Shown here one piece after another: positions 13,501 through 20,250 of a DNA stretch of 28,502 nucleotides. Below the pieces are notes generated by a model that worked only from the letters and a program-made list of their open reading frames with translations, was not told where the DNA came from and made no database searches. The stretch spans positions 1 to 28,502 of the forward strand of contig CAYMCQ010000055.1 in assembly GCA_964389025.1 (NCBI GenBank), read 5' to 3'. Position numbers and translations under genes: made by a program. Every line of letters starts with the position of its first letter. Position 1 is the stretch's first letter. This stretch comes from CAYMCQ01 sp964389025 (GTDB lineage Bacteria > Verrucomicrobiota > Verrucomicrobiia > Limisphaerales > CAYMCQ01).

Positions 13501-14492
13501 CGGGCGTGACGGGCACAAGCCACACCGACACCACGGCGGTAAATGGCACGACTTATTTCTACGTCGTCTCCGCAGTGAACTCTTGCGGCGAAACCGCAAA
13601 CTCCAATGAAGCCAGCGGCACGCCCGTTTGTCCGCTCGCGTCCGTTCCAACGGGTCTTGCGGCGACCGCAGGCAACGCGCAAGTCTCATTGACTTGGAAC
13701 GCAGCAGCGGGAGCGACGAGCTACAACGTCAAACGCGCCACTGTGAATGGCGGACCTTACACCACCATCGCCACAGGTGTGGTCACGACCAGTTACACCA
13801 ACACCTCGTTGGTGAACGGCACAAGCTATTACTACGTCGTCTCCGCCGTGAATGCCTGCGGCGAAACCGCGAACTCCGCGCAGACCAGCGCCACACCGCA
13901 GCCGCCACCGCCCCTTACCCTCACCGTCAAATCCGTCGGCGCTGACGACGGCTGGTTGCTCGAATCGAGCGAAACATCGAACCTCGGCGGCTCGCGCAAT
14001 TCCAACGCCAGCACCACCAGCGCCCTGCGCGCCGGCGACGACAACAAGGACAAGCAATACAAGTGCGTCGTCTCCTTCAACACCGCTTCGCTGCCTGACA
14101 CCGCCACCATTGTCTCCGCCAAACTGCGCCTCCGCCGCGGCACTGTTGTTGGCACCAACCCCTTCACCACGCATGGCGCCTGTCGCGTTGATATCAAGGG
14201 TGGCAGCGGCTTTGGCGGCTCGGCAGCACTGGCAAACAATGATTTTGAGGCCGCGCCCGACGCTGCCGCTGTCGGCACTCTTAGCAATGCCGCCGCCAAC
14301 AACGACTGGTCGGAGGGTTTCATCAACGCCACCGGACTTTCTTTCGTGAACAAGACCGGCAAGACGCAGATGCGCGTTTATTTCGCCACCGATGACAACG
14401 ACGACCTCGGTGACGATTACATCGGCTGGTATTCCGGCGAGAACGCCACCTCTGCGAACCAGCCTGAGTTGGTCATCGAGTATCAGCCGTAG
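10578..14492 (+). CDS. Secreted endonuclease I with Ig, FN3 array and DNRLRE-type tail
   Basis: This 1304-residue exported protein starts with a signal peptide (MKKHPILQSSLVFAISFAMF, cleavage likely after STLA). The endonuclease I domain spans about residues 32-270, with the ββα-metal motif GWNREHMWCNSYG (catalytic His109) and the later DLHNLRAEDANVNSARGNKF stretch that holds the metal-binding Asn. An Ig-like domain follows (278-361), then a beta-rich galactose-binding-like region (about 362-562), six FN3 domains (about 563-1110) and a C-terminal DNRLRE-like domain (to 1304). Repeats 3-6 are nearly identical and share a Cys pair (CPLPS..PTG at the start, CGET near the end). I infer an extracellular nuclease that degrades DNA for phosphate or nucleotides, with FN3 as spacer and the tail for binding or anchoring. 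ATG 10578 is chosen because it begins the signal peptide. Confidence 0.9.
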   Translation: MKKHPILQSSLVFAISFAMFVLNSTLADPPPGYYDSATGLSGSALRAALHEIINDHTIIPYSSTALDTSDALKVLDEDPANTNNVWLLYAQRTEPKSTFGLTTGWNREHMWCNSYGLDDVQPGFSDLHNLRAEDANVNSARGNKFYDISDPGSPGYQNPAHAESPLCSTDSDSWEPPTNVRGDIARATFYMDVRYEGDRANEQNLILTTNVVLISSATNLMGHLAVLLQWHQDDPVDAAEMARNDKVYSLYQNNRNPFVDHPEWVSSIFGGGAPPPSAPVITSQPQNRTVAAGDNVTFSVGASGTAPLSYQWKFNGTDISGATASAYTLLNVQSANQGSYSVLVTNSLGSTLSANATLTVTAGLPGTLAQWNFNSSPPDANTATGTTTPSAGSGTATLVGGASGTFVSGAASDPASGGTDNSGWNTASYPAQGTGNKTAGVKFTVNTTGYRNITITWEHRLSATASKYARLQYSTDGVNFTDHNVITLTVNSAFVFQSHDLSAITGINDNPNAALRVVTEFESTATGSGTAGYVTTSASSYGTGGTIRYDMVTISGTPIPVAPPAAPTDLVATGGNAQVALTWTASSGATSYNVKRATSTGGPYTTIATGVTATSHNDTTVVNGTTYFYVVSALNVGGESADSNEASATPQAPPPAAPTALNASGGNAVVNLTWTQSTSPGITQNNIYRSTTGSGGPYSLLANIAAAASYSDTAVVNGNTYFYFVTAINAGGESASSAYAGATASCPLPATPTGLGATAGNAQVALSWNAASGATSYNVKRATVSGGPYSTIATGVTPTSYTDTTAANGTTYFYVVTAVNVCGETANSNEASATPVCPLPSVPTGLAATAGNAQVALTWNAASGATSYNVKRATESGGSYTTITNVTSTSHTDNTALNGTTYYYVVTAVNGCGETGNSNETSATPVCPLPSVPTGLAATAGNAQVALAWNAAVGATTYNVKRSTTSGGSYTTIATGVTGTSHTDTTAVNGTTYFYVVSAVNSCGETANSNEASGTPVCPLASVPTGLAATAGNAQVSLTWNAAAGATSYNVKRATVNGGPYTTIATGVVTTSYTNTSLVNGTSYYYVVSAVNACGETANSAQTSATPQPPPPLTLTVKSVGADDGWLLESSETSNLGGSRNSNASTTSALRAGDDNKDKQYKCVVSFNTASLPDTATIVSAKLRLRRGTVVGTNPFTTHGACRVDIKGGSGFGGSAALANNDFEAAPDAAAVGTLSNAAANNDWSEGFINATGLSFVNKTGKTQMRVYFATDDNDDLGDDYIGWYSGENATSANQPELVIEYQP
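12265..13905 (+). repeat. Six tandem FN3-coding repeats
   Basis: Six units of about 270 bases encode fibronectin type III domains. Units 3-6 (12811-13905) are very alike at the DNA level, with the recurring words ACGGGTCTGGCGGC or close variants, GCAGGCAACGCACAAGT and TACAACGTCAA(A/G)CG. Units 1 and 2 are more diverged. Such similarity implies recent duplication and allows gain or loss of units by recombination. Confidence 0.85.
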
Positions 14493-14544
14493 AGAAATTG
14501 CAAGCCCGGCGCGTGTTACAAGCCAGGTCCCTCTTACGGACACA

Positions 14545-14580
14545 AAGCGGGAGGAAGCCATTCCTTCCTTTCTGCCGCTT
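14545..14580. terminator. Possible bidirectional terminator between convergent genes
   Basis: AAGCGG-g-AGGAAG on the left pairs with CTTCCT/CCGCTT on the right (arms 14545-14557 and 14563-14580), giving an imperfect stem with a small loop around 14558. It lies between two genes that run towards each other. There is no strong T-run on either side, so this is tentative. Confidence 0.35.
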
Positions 14581-14597
14581 CTGCATCTGCATTCTTG

Positions 14598-16643
14598 TCA
14601 AGGTTGCCGATAAATCCGGAAGAAGTTCGATCCGAACGGAACGTTGGTTGTGAAGGTGAAATTCGTTGAGCTGGCAACAAGATTGGATCTGAAGATTGAC
14701 CAGTTCGTGAAGTCGGTGGAGCGCTCGATAGTGTAGCTGCGAGTGGCCAGCGATTCCCATTTGAACGTCCCGCTCTGGTTGTTCACGCTGAAAGAAAGGA
14801 TTTTGTAAACCGGGTTCGTGTAGGGCTGGCTCGTGGCGTAGGGATTGTTGAAAACCATCAAGACGGGCAAATGGTCGGACGCTATTCGGGTGTCGTTCGT
14901 GGTCAACGGCGCGGGCGGAACACCAATCTTGTCGGCGCGAAAGACCTGCTTGCTGTTGATGTTCGTGGAAAGAACTGTGCAAGGGAAAATGTAATCAAGG
15001 CGCGAACTCGGGTTGGTGCTGGTGTAGGTGTCGCTGCTGCCGGTTGACGCGTTGACCGGATTTATCATCTGCAGACCCATCGGCGCGCTGACGAGGCGCT
15101 GAATCGCCAGCGTGTTGGTGTTGTCCTCGTTCATGTCGCCTGAAAGCGTGTAAAGGTCGTTCGAGTAGTAGGTAAAAAAGTTCGTCGCGAAAAAATTTGT
15201 GATGGCCGCGGCTTCGGCGGCGCGTTTGTTCGCGGCGTCGGTGTAGCCACCGGAACTTGACTTTAAGTGCGTGGTGAAAACGTGAAGGGGTTTTGAAAGC
15301 CCCGGCACGCTGATTTGCGCTTCAAACAGGTCGCGGGTGAAGTTTGCGTTGGTGTAACCGAATGGGTCGAGGTCAGCGCCATCGAGCCATTTGTTGGTGC
15401 GGACAATCGGGTAGCGGCTGGCGATGACACTGCGGATGAACCCATCGGTGCCGGAGTTCGTGCCGAGATAGTAGCCGGTCAAATACGTCTTCACGAAATT
15501 GGTCATGTATTGATACTGGTCGTTGGGGATTTCGTTGAAGGTGATGATATCGGGATTGAGATACTGCACCACGCGACCGATGGCCTGCACCTGCGGCGAG
15601 TTTGTGTTCCAATTCGTCGCACCGTTGCCCTTGACGTTATACTGGAGCAGCGAAAAAAGGATGTCCGGCACACTGACATCGAGCGTGGCCACGTCGCTGT
15701 TTGTCTGGCCGAACAAGTTGGTGATCACCACATCATAGCTTCCCGCGTCGCCGGCCGTGACGCCGTTGAGAACCAGGCTGGATGCAGTTGCCCCATTGAT
15801 GGGGCCGCCATTGAAATTCCACTGATAACTCAAAGGCTGTGAGCCGCTTGCGCTCACGGTGAATGTGACGTTCGCGCCCGCGCTCACGGCCTGGCTTTGC
15901 GGTTGAGCCGTGATGGAAGGCTCGGTTCCCGGAGGAACGACATCGGCGAAATTCGTTCCGACGAGAAGGTTGTCGAAGGTCAGGATGCCCATGCCGCCGC
16001 CGGAGTTGGATTGCCGGAGCGAAATCGCACTGATGGATTGGGCGGTGGTTGAATCGGTGGCGTCTGCGCGATTGGAAGTGTCGCTTTCGGCAGATGGATT
16101 GAGCCACAACGTAGTTGCCGGAGTGGCGTTGCTGTAACGCAAGACAAACGTGTAATCCGTGTTCAAAGACAAATCGAACGGGATGGTCACGATCGGGGTT
16201 CCGTTGTTTTCAACGCCCAGCAAAAATTTTCCCGATGTTGCGCCGCTGGTGGTCGCAAAAACTTTGCCTCTGAAAGTGGACGAGCTGACATGAAAGTGAA
16301 GAAAGTAATTGCCGCTGCCGCTGGGCAGCGAAGAGAAATTCACCGTAAAACTGGCATAAAGATTCCCGATGGAATAAGGGCCGCCCGGCAGGTTGGCGTG
16401 GACGTCTTCAGTTTGATTTTGAGATAATTGCGCTTTGCCGGAAATGACTTGGGTCTGGCCCGTCGTGCCGCTGTGCGCGCTCCAAACAAAGCTGCTGTTG
16501 GTGATGAGCGACCCGTTCGCGTAGTTGAAATTTTCGGTCAGAATCGGCGCAGAAAATCCGCAGACGGTCAATAGCGGAAAGATGAAGCAGCAGGCGAGAA
16601 ATTTCTTCACAGGTAAAAATAAGCGAAAACGGTCGTTAATCAA
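14598..16643 (-). CDS. Secreted endonuclease/exonuclease/phosphatase (EEP) protein with Ig domain
   Basis: The 681-residue exported protein has a signal peptide (residues 1 to about 31, ending CGFSA). A beta-sandwich domain follows (about 33-232, TENFNYANGSLI... to FDNLLVGTNF), then an Ig-like domain (about 240-328), an EEP domain (about 330-600) and a C-terminal beta module ending FFRIYRQP. The EEP catalytic set is complete: QYNVKGNG, DIITFNEIPN, TTHLKSSSG, LSGDMNEDN, RLDYIF and ASDHLPV. EEP enzymes cut phosphodiester or phosphomonoester bonds in nucleic acids, lipids or sugar phosphates. With the endonuclease I facing it, I infer extracellular nucleic acid breakdown, but a phospholipase or phosphatase role is possible. 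The start at 16643 gives a long but normal signal peptide. Confidence 0.88.
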   Translation of the reverse strand: MINDRFRLFLPVKKFLACCFIFPLLTVCGFSAPILTENFNYANGSLITNSSFVWSAHSGTTGQTQVISGKAQLSQNQTEDVHANLPGGPYSIGNLYASFTVNFSSLPSGSGNYFLHFHVSSSTFRGKVFATTSGATSGKFLLGVENNGTPIVTIPFDLSLNTDYTFVLRYSNATPATTLWLNPSAESDTSNRADATDSTTAQSISAISLRQSNSGGGMGILTFDNLLVGTNFADVVPPGTEPSITAQPQSQAVSAGANVTFTVSASGSQPLSYQWNFNGGPINGATASSLVLNGVTAGDAGSYDVVITNLFGQTNSDVATLDVSVPDILFSLLQYNVKGNGATNWNTNSPQVQAIGRVVQYLNPDIITFNEIPNDQYQYMTNFVKTYLTGYYLGTNSGTDGFIRSVIASRYPIVRTNKWLDGADLDPFGYTNANFTRDLFEAQISVPGLSKPLHVFTTHLKSSSGGYTDAANKRAAEAAAITNFFATNFFTYYSNDLYTLSGDMNEDNTNTLAIQRLVSAPMGLQMINPVNASTGSSDTYTSTNPSSRLDYIFPCTVLSTNINSKQVFRADKIGVPPAPLTTNDTRIASDHLPVLMVFNNPYATSQPYTNPVYKILSFSVNNQSGTFKWESLATRSYTIERSTDFTNWSIFRSNLVASSTNFTFTTNVPFGSNFFRIYRQP

Positions 16644-16709
16644 CTTTAGTCTGCCGATAGCATGGCACGAATTTCATCCTGCGCAATAAATCTGTGGCGA
16701 ACCGTTCGG

Positions 16710-17387
16710 TCAGCGTTTTTTCAAAAAACCGCCCGCCGCAAATTTCGTTTTCATCAAGTGCGCGGCGCGCTCGTTCAGCGGCGCGTCCGGCTGGAAATTT
16801 TGCCAATTTGCGCTCCAACGCAGATGTGCCACGTCGCACATGGCCCTTTGCCAGTCGGCTTTCGCCACGTTTGGCGGCGGCTGGACTGAGCCTTGAATAA
16901 GCAGGCCATGACGGTTCCGACGCTGTGCCGCGCCGGCAATCTTGCGTCCGTTCCAGAGCAAATCAAATTGCTCGTGCCCTTCGAAGCATTGTCCGGGCAG
17001 CGCGCGCCGGGCAGACGCCGCCATGTCTGCCGGCACGCCGAGTTTTGAGAACGCGTCGCGAATCCATTCGTGGACGCGGCGATAACTTTCGCGCGCGGAC
17101 AGTGCATGCCACGAATCGCCCGGCGGAAAAATCAGGCTGTAAGTCCAGTCGTTGTCATGCGGCACGATGCCGCCGCCGGTCGGACGGCGAACAAGCGGAC
17201 GAAGCGAAGTCATTTTTTCAACTTCGGAAAAGTTTTGGAAGTAGCCAAAGGATGCGGCGGCGTCGGTCCAGGAATAAAACCGCAAAACTGGTTTGCCGAG
17301 TTGGGATGCAAATTCCAGCAGTGCTTCGTCCAGCGCCATGTTGTGCGCGTGGTTGCCCGGATCGGATTGGAGGAGGCACCAGTTCAT
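16710..17387 (-). CDS. Lipoate-protein ligase A family protein
   Basis: The 225-residue protein shows the BPL/LplA fold signatures RRPTGGGIVPHDNDWTYSLI (about residues 67-86) and GRKIAGAAQRRNRHGLLIQGS (about 145-165), where the Lys of GRKIAG contacts the acyl group. The family attaches lipoate, octanoate or biotin to carrier proteins. The length fits the short LipM/LplA-like octanoyl or lipoyl transferases that lack the accessory C-terminal domain of LplA. The exact acyl donor cannot be told from sequence. It is cytoplasmic. The start at 17387 (MNWCLLQSDPG) begins the first strand. It is preceded by an inverted repeat, so it may not be co-transcribed with the gene upstream. Confidence 0.85.
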   Translation of the reverse strand: MNWCLLQSDPGNHAHNMALDEALLEFASQLGKPVLRFYSWTDAAASFGYFQNFSEVEKMTSLRPLVRRPTGGGIVPHDNDWTYSLIFPPGDSWHALSARESYRRVHEWIRDAFSKLGVPADMAASARRALPGQCFEGHEQFDLLWNGRKIAGAAQRRNRHGLLIQGSVQPPPNVAKADWQRAMCDVAHLRWSANWQNFQPDAPLNERAAHLMKTKFAAGGFLKKR

Positions 17388-17393
17388 ATGTCA

Positions 17394-17468
17394 GCCACAG
17401 AGTCACAGAGAACACGGAGAAGAACTGATTGTCATTTTGAAACTCTGTGCGCTCGGTGTCTCTGTGGC
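17394..17468. repeat. CACAGAG-type intergenic inverted repeat
   Basis: GCCACAGAG (17394-17402) pairs perfectly with CTCTGTGGC (17460-17468), and inside them ACAGAG/CGGTGTC words continue the stem imperfectly. It fills nearly all of the 85-base gap between two minus-strand genes. Similar CACAGAG/CTCTGTG repeats are found between genes in several bacterial phyla. Confidence 0.7.
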
Positions 17469-17472
17469 AAAA

Positions 17473-18126
17473 TTATTTTACTCTGATTCGTGGACAAAGT
17501 TTCAACACTTCGCAATTCGGACAATCCGGATTTCGCGCGGAGCAGCGTTGCCGTCCGTGCCAGATGAGCAAATGGCTGAACAACGCCCAATCTTTTTGCG
17601 GCACGAGCATCATCAAGTCGTGCTCGATTTTTTCAGGATTCGCTTCCTTCGTCAAACCGAGCCGTTGCGACAAACGCCCGACGTGCGTGTCCACGACGAC
17701 ACCGACGTTGATGCCGAACGCATTGCCGAGAACGACGTTGGCCGTCTTGCGTCCGACGCCAGGAAGCTGTGTGAGTTCTTCCATCGTGCGCGGAACTTTG
17801 CCGCCGTGCCGGCTGACAAGTTTTTCGCAGCACGATTTGATGTTCCTCGCCTTGTTGCGGAAAAAGCCGGTGGTCTTGATTTCCTGCTCCAACGCGGGCA
17901 GCGCTGCGTTGGCGAAATCATCCGCGGTGCGGAATTTTTTGAACAGGGTTTTGGTGACGATGTTGACGCGCTTGTCCGTGCATTGCGCGGAAAGAATTGT
18001 GGCGATGAGAAGCTGGAGTGGGTTGGAATGGCTGAGTTCGCAATGCGCAGCGGGGTAAGTTTTCTTGAGCGCGGTCGTGATTGTAACGGCGCGCTGTTTT
18101 TTGGCGTCACAGGATTCGCGGGTCAT
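17473..18126 (-). CDS. nth: Endonuclease III (DNA glycosylase/AP lyase)
   Basis: This 217-residue protein has all marks of endonuclease III, which removes oxidised pyrimidines and cuts at abasic sites in base excision repair. It shows LLIATILSAQCTD, the helix-hairpin-helix LPGVGRKTANVVL (about residues 119-131) with the catalytic Lys, VVDTHVGRL with the catalytic Asp, and the [4Fe-4S] cluster C-x6-C-x2-C-x5-C in RCSARNPDCPNCEVLKLCP at the C-terminus. I chose ATG 18126, which gives the usual family length. A GTG at 18162 and an ATG at 18150 would add 12 or 8 residues and nearly abut the stop of the aminomutase gene upstream, with which it is probably co-transcribed. Confidence 0.95.
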   Translation of the reverse strand: MTRESCDAKKQRAVTITTALKKTYPAAHCELSHSNPLQLLIATILSAQCTDKRVNIVTKTLFKKFRTADDFANAALPALEQEIKTTGFFRNKARNIKSCCEKLVSRHGGKVPRTMEELTQLPGVGRKTANVVLGNAFGINVGVVVDTHVGRLSQRLGLTKEANPEKIEHDLMMLVPQKDWALFSHLLIWHGRQRCSARNPDCPNCEVLKLCPRIRVK

Positions 18127-18164
18127 CAATGATGATTTACAAGCCGGCATTAACCGCGTCACGC

Positions 18165-19424
18165 CTAAACAAACTCGGGCGCGTCGAAATTTTCCGAGGG
18201 CTTGTAGGCCGTGAAATCTTCAGATGGTTTGTAACGCGGCGCGCCGTTGGGTTCTTCGATGTATTCGAAAACTTTCCCTTCGTAGTTGCGCAGCACAACT
18301 CGGTCGCGGTTGCGGCTCAAGATGTATTCGGGATTGACCGGCACCTTGCCGCCGCCGCCGGGCGCGTCAATGACGTATTGCGGCACAGCATAGCCCGTCG
18401 TGTGACCGCGCAACGCGTCCATGATCTCCAACCCCTTGTGGACGCTCGCGCGCAAGTGCGCCGAACCAGAAATGGGATCGCACTGATACAAATAATACGG
18501 CTTCACGCGGCACATCAGAAGTTTCTGGACGAGCGCGCGCATGACGGTCGCGTCGTCATTCACGTTGCGGAGCAGCACGGATTGATTGCCGAGCGGAATG
18601 CCCGCGTCGGAAAGCTGTCCGAGCGCTTCGCGGACTTCCGTGGTCAATTCGCGCGGGTGGTTTGCGTGGATGCTGATGAACAGCGGATGAAATTTTTTCA
18701 ATCGCGCGCAAAGTTCCGGCGTGATGCGTTGCGGCAGAAAAATCGGGATGCGTGTGCCGATGCGCAAAAATTCAAGGTGCGGAATCGCGCGCAATTCGTT
18801 CAACAAGTGTTCCAGCTTGTCGTCGCCCAACAAAAGCGGGTCGCCGCCGCTCAACAACACGTCGCGCACTTCGGGATGTTCGCGGATGTAGGCAATCTGT
18901 TTTTCGAAATCGGGATGGAAATCGTAGCCGCTCGCGTTGCTGACGAGCCTTGAGCGCGTGCAGTAACGGCAATACGCCGCGCAACGATCCGTCACCAAAA
19001 ACAAAACGCGGTCAGGGTAACGATGCACCAATCCCGGCACGGGCGAGTGAGAATCTTCACCGCAAGGATCGGATACCTCCCACGATGCGGTGTGCGTTTC
19101 CTCAACACGCGGGATGACCTGCCAGCGGATTGGGCAATTCTCATCCGTCGCGTCAATGAGGTTGAAAAAAAACGGCGTGATGGCGAGCGCGAGCTTCGAG
19201 TTCGTGAGCATCGCGCCGGCGTATTCTTCGGGTATGAGCGTGGGCATCAGCCGCTGCAATTGCTCGACGCTGGTGACGCGATTTTTAAGCTGCCAACGCC
19301 AGTCGTTCCAATCCTTGTCGGAAACGTGGCTCCAAAAACCTTTTCCGGCGGATTGAAATTTTTTGAGTTGGTTGAACTTGTCGGTTGGCTCCGAACAGTC
19401 GTCGTCTCCCTTTGAAATGTTCAT
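18165..19424 (-). CDS. kamA: Lysine 2,3-aminomutase family radical SAM enzyme
   Basis: This 419-residue protein has the radical SAM motif CRYCTRSR at about residues 150-157, preceded by VLFLVTDRCAAY as in lysine 2,3-aminomutases. It contains LLSGGDPLLL, the substrate and PLP region RIGTRIPIFLPQRI, and the C-terminal APGGGGKVPVNPEY whose Lys binds PLP. The family moves the alpha-amino group of lysine to the beta carbon; some members act on glutamate, or on EF-P lysine (EpmB). The length and C-terminal zinc-dimerisation-type tail favour a free amino acid mutase over EpmB, which is about 340 residues. Beta-lysine could serve as an osmolyte. No lysine fermentation genes adjoin, so the role is uncertain. 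Confidence 0.88.
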   Translation of the reverse strand: MNISKGDDDCSEPTDKFNQLKKFQSAGKGFWSHVSDKDWNDWRWQLKNRVTSVEQLQRLMPTLIPEEYAGAMLTNSKLALAITPFFFNLIDATDENCPIRWQVIPRVEETHTASWEVSDPCGEDSHSPVPGLVHRYPDRVLFLVTDRCAAYCRYCTRSRLVSNASGYDFHPDFEKQIAYIREHPEVRDVLLSGGDPLLLGDDKLEHLLNELRAIPHLEFLRIGTRIPIFLPQRITPELCARLKKFHPLFISIHANHPRELTTEVREALGQLSDAGIPLGNQSVLLRNVNDDATVMRALVQKLLMCRVKPYYLYQCDPISGSAHLRASVHKGLEIMDALRGHTTGYAVPQYVIDAPGGGGKVPVNPEYILSRNRDRVVLRNYEGKVFEYIEEPNGAPRYKPSEDFTAYKPSENFDAPEFV

Positions 19425-19562
19425 TTAATTATGAACGCACTATAATTTCAGTCTGCAAAGTGTCAAGGTGGGTGGGGAAAATTGCTAACGGATAGAAGCG
19501 AGCGACCGTTCTAGCAGCCGGGCCGATGAAACTGCTGATGCGAACGAGGAATCCCTCACGCT

Positions 19563-19617
19563 CCTAACCGAAACAGCCTTGGCTGTTGCTCCACTGAAGT
19601 GTTAGGCATCATCCGTA
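19563..19617 (-). other. attC-like hairpin beside a lower-GC gene
   Basis: On the minus strand GCCTAAC (19607-19613 region) and GTTAGG (19563-19568 region) face each other across about 36 bases that hold a perfect inner stem AACAGCC-aa-GGCTGTT. GCCTAAC fits the R'' core RYYYAAC of integron attC sites; the opposite core GTTAGGA misses the last base of GTTRRRY, and the arms are unequal. It lies directly after the stop codon of the lipoprotein gene, where an attC should be. No integrase is in the window. Tentative. Confidence 0.2.
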
Positions 19618-19620
19618 AGG

Positions 19621-20100
19621 TCATCTCTGAAACTTCCAGCGTGCGTCTTTGGCATCGACCTTTGCTAAGTCCCGCTCAGTTATCACCGCCATCTTTGGTC
19701 CTCCAAAAACCTTAAATGCCCAGTATTTGCCCCAAGGCATCTTTACCCACCGATATGGTGAGGGGTAATACACGTAGCCACCAGAAGTGCCAGCACTCGA
19801 CCACTGAATGTTGAACGGGCCGAAGGCGATACTTGTAGCATTGCTTACTACACCAACTACACAGGCTGGATCCTTCGCATCGAAGGTCGACTTTCCGTCG
19901 GAACGGAGAAACCAAGTATAATCTACCACCTCTGGAGACATGCTCTGTCTGGTCACCACAAACGCCGCGTTGGAAATGCCGCTCTTCAGTAGCACGACGG
20001 TGCCATCGTTGATAGATGCCGCAGGCGTAGATTTCGGGTGGCAACCCGTAAATACTATTAACGCGAACAGGAATACCCAGGCACAAGTTGTTTGATTCAT
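19621..20100 (-). CDS. Putative lipoprotein, unknown function
   Basis: The 159-residue protein has a lipoprotein signal peptide, MNQTTCAWVFLFALIVFTGC, with the lipobox Cys at residue 20, so it is probably anchored in a membrane on the outer side of the cytoplasmic membrane. The mature part is beta-rich with many aromatic residues (GGYVYYPSPYRWVKMPWGKY) and two more Cys, one each in GC.. and PACVVG positions. I recognise no family. The gene and its upstream region (20101-20200, AT-rich, with CACCGA-aagtg-TCGGTG) are visibly poorer in GC than their neighbours, which suggests it was acquired. Confidence 0.65.
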   Translation of the reverse strand: MNQTTCAWVFLFALIVFTGCHPKSTPAASINDGTVVLLKSGISNAAFVVTRQSMSPEVVDYTWFLRSDGKSTFDAKDPACVVGVVSNATSIAFGPFNIQWSSAGTSGGYVYYPSPYRWVKMPWGKYWAFKVFGGPKMAVITERDLAKVDAKDARWKFQR

Positions 20101-20250
20101 TTCGCAGTGAGCCTATATGCGCCGAATATTATTATTTTACGCAGTAAGTTACACCTTTTATTGCGTCACCGAAAGTGTCGGTGCGGCGTTAGCGGTTTGT
20201 CGAGGCCGTATTGGATGAGTTTTCATCAGAATATGGAACTGACAAAGACG

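Noticed and set aside
12811..13905. CRISPR-like regular repetition
   Set aside because: Repeat period is about 270 bases and entirely coding for FN3 domains; there are no short direct repeats with unique spacers.
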